Source of the DNA: Ottelia alismoides
Taxonomy: Eukaryota > Streptophyta > Magnoliopsida > Alismatales > Hydrocharitaceae
Direction: 5' to 3'
Length of the DNA stretch: 64,000 nt
Assembly: GCA_037367405.1 (NCBI GenBank)
Contig: JAZKJV010006035.1
Location: 310,001-374,000 of the forward strand
Below are positions 23,401 through 31,120 of the stretch, piece by piece; the stretch's first letter is position 1; each line of letters begins with the position of its first letter. Position numbers and translations under genes: made by a program. The notes beneath the pieces are model-generated. The model was not told the origin of the DNA. It saw nothing but the letters and a program-made list of their open reading frames with translations, and made no database searches.

Positions 23401-26400
23401 TAACCAACTATGGGTAGATGAACCACATTAGCAATAACCACTGATCTACTGGGAGGGATAGATCTGTAAGCCGTAAACTGAGCCCGATCTCCACACATAT
23501 GATGAGAAGCTCCAACGTCCATGATCCAATCATTCAAATATGAAATGCTACAATTGGTAAATACGTATGCAATACCTGACAAACTCGTAGAGGCTCTGAT
23601 AGCAGTTGCAACATCTGAAGATCCTACTGCTGGAGCGGACGGTATAGTCATCATCTCTCTCAATCTAAAGACGATATCGTCAAGACTCACATCATGAGAA
23701 GGAACTGGAGCAGTCTCTGTCTGCTCAGCTACACGGGCATACACTGGATACCCATGCTTCAGATTGCATGTCTCCTCTGAATGTCCTAGACGGTTGCAAC
23801 GTGAGCATGGGCCACGTTGACGTCCTCCTCGACCACGGGATCTGTGTCCGCGAAACTTTGAAGTACCTTCTCTACCACGAGAAGCTGCCATCGCAGAGGG
23901 AGTTTGGGCCACAATAGTAGACGAAGTAGTGATCTTGTTCAACCACTTGTAGACCTCTATCGGAGGTATCGTCTCTCCTGTAAGTAGTTGAGTACGTGCT
24001 GCATCGTACTCTGAGTCAAGGGATGACAGAAAGACTCTTGTCATAGTGACATTCATGTATGCTTACTGTTGCCCAATGTTGGTAGTAGTGGGCATAAAAC
24101 TATGAAGACACTCAAACATGCCTCGGAGATGCGAGAAGTGGGCATGAAGAGACTGACCATTCTGCTTAATCGAGAAAATGTCATATTGCAATTGGAGTAT
24201 TTTGCTCTCATTCTTCGCTTGCCCATATGTGTCAGCTAGGATATCCCACATAGCCTTGGTTGTGGGTTGATTGATGATTCGTTGGCAATCTCTGGGTGAG
24301 CGTCCCGGAGAGCCAAATTCGTGCATATGTATCATCTTACTTCCATGCAGCATTAGCCCTAGTTTTGTCTGTCGGCTCTGAATCAGTCAAAATGTGTTCC
24401 TTCTTATGGCACTGCATAAGGATGTGAAACTGCATGGACCATAACTCATAGTTAGTCCCATCCATCTTCACGATAGGAGTCGGGCCATTGAAGGCACCGA
24501 CGACGAAAAAACGTCACTCTTATTCTCTGACATGATGAGAAGATTGCCGAAAAATCGGACCTAAACTGTTGAGCAAGTCTACACAATCATACGAAGGAAT
24601 GGTTATATGTGTAGACTCATACAACCATCCTCTTTAATCCTTGTTGTAGTCTAGGGCTAGAAAATGTGATTTATATGTTCAAAATAACATATTCCGGTCG
24701 AATCAGACCGTATAGACCTGCAAAAGACGGGCAAACTGCAGCCGGCTGGTGGCAAGGTCGCAAGAATGGGTTGTTGATGGTTGGGTGATTGGCAGTAGCG
24801 GTCGGGAGGGAGGGGGGTAGGGTTAGGGTTGGTGGGATATGGGAACTCCGGTCTAGGACTGTTGCTTCGATACCATGTTGGAGGAAGAATAGAATTGTGA
24901 TATCATTATTGAGACTCTAGAGCTCTCTTATATAGGAGAAAAGCCCTGGGTAAATTACAAGAGAGGAGAAAAGCCTTGGGTAAATTACAAGAGAGGTACA
25001 TGAAAGAAAGAGAGGCGAGAAATAAATATAAAAAGAGATAAATATATCAACAGACACATCGCCAACATGTTGTCAACAATGTTGTCAGACTTTTCAAAAG
25101 TCGTGGAAATGTCTATAAATTTGAATTCTTGTGGAAATCAAGATTTTCAATGTTAATCAATAAATAAAATAGAAATACACATTTGTTTGCTAAATTAGAG
25201 GTTCGAATATAAACTTTGTAGTAGTATTGTCATCATATTCACCACACATGCTCTTATTCCTGTGTAAAGCATACAATTCGATGTTTTATCATGTAGAATG
25301 CATAGACAAGTTAAATAATAAGTAACACTCACAAACTTAAAATTCGTAATACATCAATAAAATAATAAGAATACCTACCACATAAATAGGCTGAAGAAAA
25401 CTCATATTTTGTCCGAATTAAGACTACAATTAAAGATAAACATATTAAAAAATCTGAAATTAAAAGCCTGTTTTGAACATTTGTACACTATATACTATAT
25501 TAACCGTATGTGTCATGAATTTGTTGATGATAATCTTTAGACGTCTTTAATTGTAGTCTGTTTGTTCAGTCGAAAGCTTTCTAGTTTGTAGTGCTTGTTG
25601 TGCAACCATGAATGTTGGTGGGTGAAACTCGCTGTCTTGACTGGGTCGCGCTAATGATCATGTAAATATTTGCCTTGGGAATTGGTGCTCGTGTTTGCAT
25701 GTATAATATATAATATTATAATATATAATAGTAGTAATATATATGTTCATTGTGAAGACAACACGGGAGAGATGGGCAAATGGGACCCAAATCGGACACA
25801 TTTCCTTTCAAGTTTGAAGGAATTTGGTGGTATATCGCCAATAACCAATATGACGATATATGACCGTCATATTGCAGTCATATCGGCAATATATCGCCAA
25901 TTCCTGAGAAAAAGACATCTTGGCTTTTTAGATGTCATCGATCAAGCAATACCCGATATTTCGGCGATATCCCACCGAAATATCATGAAATTTAAGGTCA
26001 TGCTTAAGATAAGTCATCTTTCAGGAATCTGATAGAACAACCACCACCATCACCGGCTTTGAAAGGGAATGACCTCTAATATGACACTGCAGATCCCTGC
26101 TACAAGTTCGGTGGTGAAAACCCGAGTTCACATTAGCAGCTAGACTAGGGTTAATACGTTAGATATTCCAATAATTTCATTATTCTCTCCCTATATTCTC
26201 GATTTTCGCTTCACTAGGAGAGCGTTGCTCATCTCCTTGAGCCTCAACACCCCCTTACCTCCATTTTCAACTGCTTGCTTTACCATATACTATCAACCAG
26301 AGAAATGTCATAGCCCTCCTGCCAAGACTAACCCAGAAAAACCATTGCAAAGAAGATTCCAGACGTCTCATCATCTCAACTGTCAACGAATGTTTTAGAA

Positions 26401-28917
26401 AGGAAGAAAACAGTGACGAAAAACGAGATCACCTTATAAAGCACAAGGCGACCATTCCTCGATAAACATGAAGCTTTCCACCCAGCCAATTTCTTATCAA
26501 GTATCTTCATCAACGACATCAAATCAACTTGTTTAAATCTACTGCAGGGCAATGTTAAGCCAAGATAAGTGAGCCGTGGACTCATCCTCCTGTGACAGCC
26601 CAAAAGGCACAAAGACCTCCTGTGACAGCCCAAAAGGCACAAAGATAATGCGGCTATTGTTTATTGTTATGTAATGGTGATCGCGTAGATATAACACTAG
26701 TTAAATGTTTTTTTGGGTGGGATTCTGGCAATGCCCTTTTCCATGCTCCGATACATTTGGAATCAATTGCTTTCTTGCTGATTCTCTCTTGAAGAGAGAT
26801 CACATGCTTATGGGGGATTTGTGTCCTGTGTGGACAATTTTGGATGGAGTCCTTTTCGGATGGGAGTTTAGTCTGCAGTCTCTTTTTGCATCTTCTATTA
26901 TTTTTAAGGAAGGTACATGTTCTTCTATCCCAAAAAGAATGCCTAGTGCACATTTGCACAATTCATTAGATATAGGCTACGAAAATGTTATCAACTTAAT
27001 ATAATCTTTAGAAGTTTGGTAGACAGAGGGAGTTAACTTAAAGACCGGATAGCTAGTTTTTTGGAGAAGCATCCCCATCCAACCTAAAATTCGTCATCCC
27101 GGTCAGGGTAGATCTAGAAATTTCTCAGTGCACCCTTCCGAACATTGAGATAGAAAAGGATAAATGGGGTAGCCCATGAATTCGGAATCTAGAATTGTGA
27201 GCAATGCTTGATAGATAACAGTGGAATTGTGGAAATCCCCCCACAATAAAAAAATATCAAAGGAACTGGTGTGTTACTTTTACTTAAAAAATATCGGAGG
27301 TGATAACACTTAAAGAATTTTGCTGAGATTTGAACATGCTTGCGTGAACATATATTGCATGTAAACAATGACTGAATTTATATATTATGAACTGAGCAAC
27401 GTCATTTTGATTGACATTATATGCTGAAGTTTGTGGGGGTGTCTGATGACTTGGGTTATGTGATTTATTCGTTGAGCAGGAGGATTTTTATATGGTCAAC
27501 GTTGATGGTAACCTTTTGTAATTGTTCCAATTATTGCAGTGTTAACCATGATGTCAAGGAATGGAACGAAAAGAATCCTAAAGTGACAACATGCGATCCA
27601 AATACCAAGTTTATTCCCAACAACCATAGTCCTCAGGAGGTTGATGCCGGCAAAGATGTCGTTTTCTCGTATGATGTTGCTTTTGTGGTAATCTCTCTTC
27701 CATAGATAGTTAATCTGCTGTTTCTGAGGCTTCATTTAACTTGGACTAGCGTATTGCAGCCTAGCGAAATTAAATGGGCTTCTCGCTGGGATACATATCT
27801 TTTGATGAATGATGATCAGATTCACTGGTTTTCAATCATTAACTCCCTGATGATCGTTCTTTTCCTTTCGGGCATGGTGGCCATGATTATGATGAGGACA
27901 TTGTACAAGGACATAGCTAATTATAACCAGTTGGATAGCCAAGAGGAAGCCCAGGAAGAGACGGGATGGAAACTTGTTCATGGGGATGTCTTCCGGTCAC
28001 CTGTCAACGCCGGTCTCCTCAGTGTTTACGTAGGAACTGGTGTTCAGATTTTTGGCATGGCTTTGGTTACCATGATCTTTGCACTGCTTGGATTCCTTTC
28101 CCCCTCCAACCGTGGAGGCTTAACGACCGCCATGGTCTTGTTGTGGGTCTTCATGGGCATATTTGCTGGTTACTCTTCAGCTCGTCTCTATAAGATGTTC
28201 AAAGGCAACGAGTGGAAGAGAAATACCCTGAAAACTGCGTTCATGTTTCCCGGCATCTTGTTCTCCATCTTCTTTGTGTTAAACGCACTGATTTGGGGAG
28301 AGAAGTCTTCTGGTGCAGTTCCTTTCGGCACCATGTTTGCCCTTGTGTTCTTGTGGTTTGGCATATCAGTTCCTTTGGTCTTTGTTGGCAGCTACTTGGG
28401 TTTTAAAAGGCCTGCAATGGAAGATCCCGTGAAGACCACGAAGATCCCCAGGCAGATACCTGAGCAGGCATGGTACATGCATCCAACATTCTCCGTACTG
28501 ATCGGTGGTATACTTCCGTTCGGAGCTGTCTTCATTGAACTGTTCTTCATCCTGACATCCATATGGTTGAATCAGTTCTATTACATCTTCGGCTTCCTCT
28601 TCACCGTCTTCATAATTCTCCTGATAACCTGTGCCGAGATAACGATCGTGCTGTGCTACTTCCAACTGTGTAGCGAAGATTATCACTGGTGGTGGAGAGC
28701 CTACTTGACTTCAGGTTCCTCTGCGCTCTACCTCTTCTTGTACGCCACGTTCTACTTCTTCACCAAGCTGGAGATCACAAAGGTAGTTTCGGGGATCCTG
28801 TACTTCGGCTACATGCTGATCATCTCATACGCTTTCTTCGCTTTGACCGGAACTATTGGGTTTTACGCGTGCTTCTGGTTCGTTCGCAAGATCTACTCTT
28901 CTGTCAAGATCGATTAG
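2344..28917 (+). CDS. Transmembrane nine (TMN/EMP70) family protein, seven exons
   Basis: Predicted exons are 2344-2451, 7018-7182, 7257-7366, 7550-7661, 7749-7861, 27540-27687 and 27760-28917. All introns are GT-AG, phases match throughout, and the sum is 1914 nt, or 637 aa plus TAG. The protein begins with a hydrophobic signal peptide likely cleaved after LLLPADA, followed by [11 protein letters not shown] as in TMN proteins. A lumenal domain with GFRVGFKG and FEVIPSS follows to about residue 250. Then come [20 protein letters not shown], the first membrane segment (about 275-298) and eight more segments. It ends in SVKID, a KXD/E-type tail known to keep TMN proteins in the Golgi/endosome system. 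The length fits the family (about 640 aa). The family acts in endomembrane trafficking and sorting; which TMN number this is (7, 8 or 9-like) I cannot fix. No frame break is visible, so the gene looks intact despite the huge fifth intron. Confidence 0.95.
4690..5830. mobile_element. Degenerate GAGGCG-type hAT-like element in TMN intron 1
   Basis: Both ends carry eroded GCCTCG/GAGGC motifs (around 4707-4730 and 5640-5790). The stretch near 4995-5030 (GTAGCTTCGAGACGG and following) resembles the inner end of the intact hAT MITE at 12970-13853. Between them lies AT-rich filler. No clean terminal repeats or target-site duplication remain, so the limits are approximate. Confidence 0.4.
4741..5000 (+). 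repeat. 63-bp direct repeat, two identical copies
   Basis: The segment 4741-4803 (starts AAATGGTTTCGAGG) recurs without visible change at 4938-5000. The copies are separated by 134 bp of unrelated AT-rich sequence inside intron 1. Confidence 0.85.
5831..7017 (+). other. Rest of TMN intron 1
   Basis: AT-rich intronic sequence with no recognisable coding or RNA feature. A weak GCCTC-rich patch near 6391-6440 may be a further remnant of the GAGGCG family. Confidence 0.5.
7018..7861 (+). CDS. TMN exons 2-5 (lumenal domain)
   Basis: A cluster of four exons: 7018-7182 (55 codons), 7257-7366, 7550-7661 and 7749-7861. They are separated by short introns of 74, 183 and 87 bp. Exons 3 and 4 share a Met codon split AT/G, and exon 5 ends with AG of a Ser codon completed by T at 27540. 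The encoded text includes [22 protein letters not shown] and [13 protein letters not shown], all TMN hallmarks. Confidence 0.93.
8280..8387 (-). mobile_element. Tiny 5'-truncated LINE insertion with 16-bp TSD
   Basis: A 76-bp insert (8296-8371) is bounded by two copies of AATTCGTTTATTATTT (8280-8295 and 8372-8387). Read on the minus strand it ends in an A tract after GGTGTGCCCC and CACACCCTC. That resembles the 3' end of the longer LINE at 8740. It is best read as a severely truncated LINE copy made by target-primed reverse transcription. Confidence 0.8.
10428..11058 (+). repeat. 5' LTR of the non-autonomous element
   Basis: 631 bp. Contains a TATA-like CCTATATAAAGAG (about 10707-10720) and a CT-rich transcribed half. 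It carries a 28-bp internal duplication of CTAACCCCGCGCATCCGGCA (10891-10940) that is absent from the 3' LTR. Confidence 0.92.
11061..11072 (+). promoter_or_regulatory. Primer-binding site (initiator Met tRNA)
   Basis: TGGTATCAGAGC, complementary to the 3' end of plant initiator tRNA-Met, two bases after the 5' LTR. The next base starts the ATG of the internal ORF. Confidence 0.9.
11073..12098 (+). CDS. Proline-rich ORF of the non-autonomous LTR element
   Basis: 341 codons, beginning ATG directly after the PBS ([16 protein letters not shown]). The first 70 residues are mixed and basic ([11 protein letters not shown]). The rest is very rich in Pro, Ser and Ala, from GC-rich DNA that is also open in another plus frame and on the minus strand. 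It has no CCHC knuckle and no protease or RT motif. It could be a diverged Gag-like protein, a captured host fragment, or an accidental ORF. I do not recognise it. Confidence 0.45.
   Translation: MATESFLRFNDPVAYWRLKLDLNRISYGPHARSRQRKYKKRLTASLKVQAWLDALTDEENIAEKDESAAVQERPDLNPSSESIPPAPPTIPAQLQPSQVPLQPSPARAAASPTPTTPPTASDPPTAPPPTTAQHPPLGPSPPSLPDISLSLPVTLTHPPLPPSLSLLLPADFLLRPPLPIPSLPLSIPHPPLPSFPVFAPPAPPRQPATSPRPEVLPSAAPQGFRPASLLRRHLCEPPPSPPSACASRSPPSPRKSTPALPTAPATSRVHLHPMPTFPHSRPARLLRETSTDSRRPPVPYLPRKAQASPHRIRRRYMHEKTERALTSTPKMAHLESHRMWD
12348..12950 (+). repeat. 3' LTR of the non-autonomous element
   Basis: 603 bp, nearly identical to 10428-11058 and ending TTTTGCATCA. It is followed by the TSD AGGGG at 12951. 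Confidence 0.92.
12970..13853. mobile_element. 884-bp hAT-type MITE (GAGGCG family)
   Basis: Termini are CATGGTTCGAAAAAAC and, inverted at the other end, CAAGGTTTGAAAAAAC. The 8-bp TSD is GGCACCCC at 12962-12969 and 13854-13861. The ends are full of GAGGCG/CGCCTC units that can pair; the centre is AT-rich with no transposase. The CA...TG ends and 8-bp duplication are hallmarks of hAT elements. Confidence 0.9.
14261..14397. repeat. Three tandem ~50-bp units at the LINE 5' end
   Basis: GTTTAGGAAGGAGAAAGA starts at 14261, 14312 and 14359, each followed by CAAAGC/CGAAGC-like sequence and CTCTATTTAC. The array sits exactly at the truncated 5' boundary of the LINE, just before the TSD copy at 14398. 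It may reflect slippage during 5' joining of the LINE cDNA or a later tandem duplication. Confidence 0.7.
14407..17508. other. Intron 5 sequence between the two nests
   Basis: No intact gene. A stretch at about 14780-15240 with a TATA-like ACTATATAGAGAG and CT-rich leader looks like an old LTR, and TGGTATCATAGC at 15606 resembles a primer site, but no partner LTR was found. The ORF at 15835-16191 (118 aa, one hydrophobic segment) is unrecognised. 14590-14760 is a decayed CGAAAT-rich palindromic stretch. Confidence 0.4.
16152..16526 (+). repeat. Imperfect tandem duplication, ~191-bp period
   Basis: The block around 16171 (CACTCTTCAAAATAGGAATC and following, through CATACACCCCTGCCACACCA and a CCTCCACT stretch) recurs near 16362 with scattered substitutions. 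Two copies only. Confidence 0.75.
17514..17661 (-). repeat. Copia 3' LTR
   Basis: 148 bp, same ends as 24876-25052. It is flanked on its inner side by the purine-rich tract (CTCCCCCTCAAGCTGG on the plus strand). Confidence 0.88.
18119..18249. mobile_element. 131-bp Harbinger-like MITE
   Basis: Long inverted ends GGGTTCGTTTGGTTGCAGGG and its complement, with TACTATTCACAGGG also paired inside, so nearly the whole element folds into one hairpin. The apparent TSD is 3 bp, TAG (18116-18118 and 18250-18252). It lies in the copia RNase H. The ends resemble Tourist-type MITEs; the usual TWA target is not exact. Confidence 0.82.
19108..19320. mobile_element. 213-bp hAT-type MITE built from CGATAT units
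   Basis: Ends CATGGAAGG...CCTTCCATG with an 8-bp TSD TTCCTGAT at 19100-19107 and 19321-19328. The interior is nearly all TATCGATA/CGATATCG repeats in both orientations around a short unique core (AGAAAATGCCTGAAATC). It interrupts the copia RT just before FSPVAK. Confidence 0.9.
20043..22300 (-). mobile_element. 5'-truncated RTE-clade LINE inside the copia element
   Basis: Bounded by a perfect 16-bp TSD, AGAAAAATACATAATA, at 20027-20042 and 22301-22316. Minus sense: the end of an endonuclease domain ([17 protein letters not shown], near 22240), then YNKG-type RT text. It continues with [19 protein letters not shown] (21400), [24 protein letters not shown] (21130) and [12 protein letters not shown] (20850). 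The 3' end is GGGAAAAAGCTTTGTTGTTG with TTG repeats (20041-20070), the mark of plant RTE elements. Frame breaks show it is inactive. Confidence 0.93.
22317..24533 (-). pseudogene. Copia gag-protease-integrase part (broken)
   Basis: From a likely ATG at 24533: [16 protein letters not shown] (retrotransposon gag), then the CCHC knuckle [14 protein letters not shown] (about 23770-23815). The protease region reads [10 protein letters not shown] (near 23510), where DVGA replaces the usual DSGA. The HHCC integrase zinc region ([24 protein letters not shown]) follows at about 23030-23140, then core pieces VVVDDFSR and [10 protein letters not shown]. Several stops and frame changes interrupt it, so no full polyprotein can be made. 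Confidence 0.85.
24876..25052 (-). repeat. Copia 5' LTR
   Basis: 177 bp; longer than its partner because a segment of about 29 bp containing GGGTAAATTACAAGAGAGG is duplicated in tandem (24947-24996). Carries TATA-like CTATATAAGAG in minus sense. Confidence 0.88.
25058..26190. other. Intron 5 sequence after the copia element
   Basis: AT-rich. 25820-25990 holds scattered CGATATAT/ATATCGGC motifs in both orientations, resembling a decayed relative of the 19108-19320 MITE, but no clear terminal repeats or TSD. No coding feature is supported. Confidence 0.4.
26200..26640 (-). mobile_element. L1-like LINE fragment (RT C-terminus)
   Basis: Minus ORF with [30 protein letters not shown] and then [17 protein letters not shown]. 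This is the thumb and post-RT part of plant L1-like LINEs. Frame changes occur within it. At its upstream edge a 31-bp unit CCTCCTGTGACAGCCCAAAA (26587-26645) is duplicated in tandem. Confidence 0.8.
26646..27539. other. Intron 5 3' end
   Basis: No recognised element. An ORF at 26705-27004 has no domain I know. The sequence becomes T-rich toward the exon 6 acceptor. Confidence 0.4.
27540..27687 (+). CDS. TMN exon 6
   Basis: Acceptor TTGCAG precedes 27540 and the donor GTAATC starts at 27688. It encodes [13 protein letters not shown] through [19 protein letters not shown]. It is the first exon after the 19.7-kb intron and joins exon 5 in phase. Confidence 0.92.
27760..28917 (+). CDS. TMN exon 7 (all nine membrane segments)
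   Basis: Acceptor TATTGCAG ends at 27759; the exon reads [10 protein letters not shown] and runs 385 codons to TAG at 28915-28917. It carries the whole multi-pass membrane domain, including [30 protein letters not shown] and [12 protein letters not shown]. The last large exon holding the entire membrane part is typical of plant TMN genes. Confidence 0.95.
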   Translation, partial: PSEIKWASRWDTYLLMNDDQIHWFSIINSLMIVLFLSGMVAMIMMRTLYKDIANYNQLDSQEEAQEETGWKLVHGDVFRSPVNAGLLSVYVGTGVQIFGMALVTMIFALLGFLSPSNRGGLTTAMVLLWVFMGIFAGYSSARLYKMFKGNEWKRNTLKTAFMFPGILFSIFFVLNALIWGEKSSGAVPFGTMFALVFLWFGISVPLVFVGSYLGFKRPAMEDPVKTTKIPRQIPEQAWYMHPTFSVLIGGILPFGAVFIELFFILTSIWLNQFYYIFGFLFTVFIILLITCAEITIVLCYFQLCSEDYHWWWRAYLTSGSSALYLFLYATFYFFTKLEITKVVSGILYFGYMLIISYAFFALTGTIGFYACFWFVRKIYSSVKID

Positions 28918-29200
28918 TGTAACTTCTACAAAGAGGTGCAGATTTAATGGTACACAATAATTACTTTCGGCGAGCAAATGCCCTGCGGTTCTGAAAAGCC
29001 GCAAGGACATGAGGGTTGACAGATTTTGCAGCGAAGAAGAGTAGAGCTTCATATATGAAAGTTAAGGTAGGGCAGTGCAGTAGAACTCTGGACTTCAGTA
29101 TCCTTTTTTTTCTCGTTAGCCGCTGTTTGCACTACATCTATATGTTCTCTCATTTTGTAACTTTTGTAAGTCGATTCTGTGCAATTTAATATATATCTGT
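28918..29200 (+). other. Probable 3' UTR of the TMN gene
   Basis: Sequence directly after the TMN stop, becoming T-rich with several AT-rich polyadenylation-like stretches around 29130-29200. The exact poly(A) site cannot be fixed without transcript data. Confidence 0.5.
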
Positions 29201-29910
29201 GTCGGGGAAAAACATTATTTACGTTGCTTATAATATTTTTACTCTGAATATTTTCTCAACTTTCAAGCGTCAGTAGTTGTTGCATATCAGTTCCTATGTT
29301 CGTGCTGCAATGTTGTTAATATTTTTCGTTTTTCCCCTCAGTGTTCCTATAATTAATCAACATTTTGCAAGTTCTGCTTTGTTCATGCTTCCAGAAATTC
29401 TGCTTTTATAAAGAAAACATTCAGTAAAATGTTACACGGGTTACTAGTTTTATTGGTTATGATGTAAGAAAGCTTGATTCTATCCGTATTGGTGGTATGT
29501 TTTTTCACGAGGAAATCCACTGATGATGTGGAATATTTTACGAAGGATTTGGTTTTTTTGGTAAATTACAAAAAAAAAGTACCCCAAGTCTGAGGCAAAC
29601 TTCAAAAAGGGGTTTTGAAAAAATGATATATTTTGGGACATTGGACTATTGGAGTTCAGCATTACAACACTTGGGTGGTAAATCACAGAAAAGGTCTCAA
29701 ACTATGCCTTCAATGTAGCAAAAGAGTACAAACTTTTAACTCTATAGTTTATGGTCCATATAAAAGGGTTGCGGGAAAAACTTGTATTTGAGATAAATTT
29801 ATGTTGGACCCTCTTTGTTACATTCCAAAAATGAGCTCTAATTGGGAATTAAGATGTAGTTTGGTGCTTTCGTTATGATTTACCTTAAAATTTTTCTTGA
29901 TGATATTATT
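29201..29910. other. Intergenic, no gene seen
   Basis: AT-rich sequence. A patch at 29565-29720 with GTAAATTACAAAAAAA resembles the ends of a repeat also hinted at near 110-125 (GGTAAATTACACAAAA), without resolvable termini. Confidence 0.4.
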
Positions 29911-29917
29911 TTTAGAG

Positions 29918-31120
29918 TTATTGTCAGCTGTGTCCCTCTGAGATGTTGCAATTTCAGTTATGTCCCTTTCTTTTTGGGATTGTCAGTTGTGCCCCCGACT
30001 TTTTGCCTTCCTATCACTTGTGCCCATCAGGTTAGTTGCCGTCCATGCCCAATGCAAACAGACGTTATCTTTGGAGACACAACATGAACTAAATAAAAAT
30101 AAAAGGTAAAAATGTCATTTTCTCGTCATCTTCTTCTCCTTGCTTATCCTCTTCCTCCCCTTCTCTTCCTCCTCCCCAACCTCATGCTCCTCCGTCGCCT
30201 CCTCCCCACAGCCCTAGGTCCTCCATCCACCCTAAGCTCTCTCCCCACCCCCATGTTGCCCCCGCTTGCACCTGCCCTTGCCTCCTCTCCTCGCCCCATG
30301 ACCGAGCTCCCCCCACCCCTTGCGGCCCCCGCGCCAATCCCCACCTCCAGGTCCTCCCTCCGCCCTGGCCTCCCCCTACCTTGAGCTCTCCCCTTGCTGC
30401 TCGTGCCTCCCCCTGCACCTGCCTCCTCCCTCGCCCATGCCCTGAGCTCCCCCCTTGCTGCTTGTGCCTCCCCCTACCACCCCTCCTCCCCCGCCCATGC
30501 CCTGAGCTCCTCCCTGCCGCCCCTGTGCCTCCCCAACCCTCACATTCCCCCCCGCGGCCTCCACCCTCTGTCCCGAGCTCCTCCCCTTGCCCCATGCCAC
30601 CCCAACACCTCCCACTTCCCTCGTGTCCCCCCGCCTCCAAGTGCTCCCTCTGTGCCGGGCTCCTCCGCTCGCCCCAGCCACCCCAACGCCTCTCCCGACC
30701 CTTTTGCCTCCCCTACCCTCGCCTCCTCCCCCTACCGCCAAGCTCTGCCCCCAGCTTCACCCCCCGCCCCATGGCTAGAGCCTGCCCACCCTCCAGAGCT
30801 CCTCCCCCACGCCTCATCGTCGACATGCTGGTGTTGATGGTGAACGACTGAAGAGAATGAGATGGAGTAGTAGGTGGTAGGAGGAGGACAGATTGGACGG
30901 TGAGAAGAAGGGAGATGGGGTTTTTTTCCGTATTTGCCCCTCTTAACTACATGATGGTTTGATTAAATCATGGTTAAGTTTAACTTATTGACGGTCAAAG
31001 TAACGGAGGGGCACAAGTGATAGAACGACAAGAAGTCGGGGGTACAACTGATATTTCCAAAAAGGGAGGGGCATAACTGAAATTGCAACATCTCGGAGGG
31101 GCACAACTGATAAAAATCAT
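29918..31120. mobile_element. Mutator-like element with long TIRs and GC-rich cargo
   Basis: About 120-bp imperfect inverted repeats: left 29918-30045 (CAGCTGTGTCCCTCTGAGATG, CAGTTATGTCCC, CACTTGTGCCC) and right 30990-31120, its complement. Each arm contains repeated CA(G/C)TTGTGCCCC units. The centre, 30120-30850, is C-rich with proline-rich ORFs in several frames. There is no transposase. The long TIRs fit a non-autonomous MULE; a TSD could not be fixed, and the exact ends are uncertain by a few bases. Confidence 0.72.
30112..30851 (+). other. Proline-rich, C-rich cargo of the Mutator-like element
   Basis: Overlapping open frames (30112-30384, 30381-30851, 30394-30837) give PPP/LPPLP-rich peptides; the minus strand is also open and Gly-rich. 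The repeating unit CCATGCCCTGAGCTCC recurs. It could be a captured gene fragment, as Pack-MULEs carry, or an expanded simple sequence; no domain is recognisable. Confidence 0.4.

Larger units (their letters stand above)
17514..25052 (-). mobile_element. Decayed Ty1/copia retrotransposon with nested insertions
   Basis: LTRs 17514-17661 (3' LTR in element sense) and 24876-25052 (5' LTR), both reading TGT(T/C)GGAGGAAGAAT to ATCAACA on the plus strand. The TSD is GGCAC (17509-17513) versus GACAC (25053-25057). The minus-sense PBS is TGGTATCGAAGC (24864-24875) and the PPT CCAGCTTGAGGGGGAG (17662-17677). Order GAG-PR-INT-RT-RH identifies copia. Coding is broken by stops and frame shifts and by three insertions at 18119, 19108 and 20043. 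Confidence 0.92.
7862..27539 (+). other. Giant fifth intron of the TMN gene (19,678 bp)
   Basis: Donor GTTCTG at 7862 and acceptor TTGCAG ending at 27539. It interrupts a Ser codon. The intron is filled by two separate nests of transposons: a LINE with LTR and hAT insertions, and a copia element with RTE, hAT and Harbinger-like insertions. Smaller LINE scraps also occur. All clearly oriented autonomous elements lie antisense to the gene. Confidence 0.9.

Noticed and set aside
25195..25220. GGTTCGAATATAA as a tRNA B box
   Set aside because: No A box at the right distance and no cloverleaf; no tRNA gene was found in the window.
27754..27759. Start of the long ORF as a translation start
   Set aside because: These six bases belong to the intron acceptor; the exon begins at 27760 and the protein starts at 2344.
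30144..30851. Gly-rich and Pro-rich ORFs on both strands
   Set aside because: Overlapping open frames in a C-rich tract inside a Mutator-like element; no domain.
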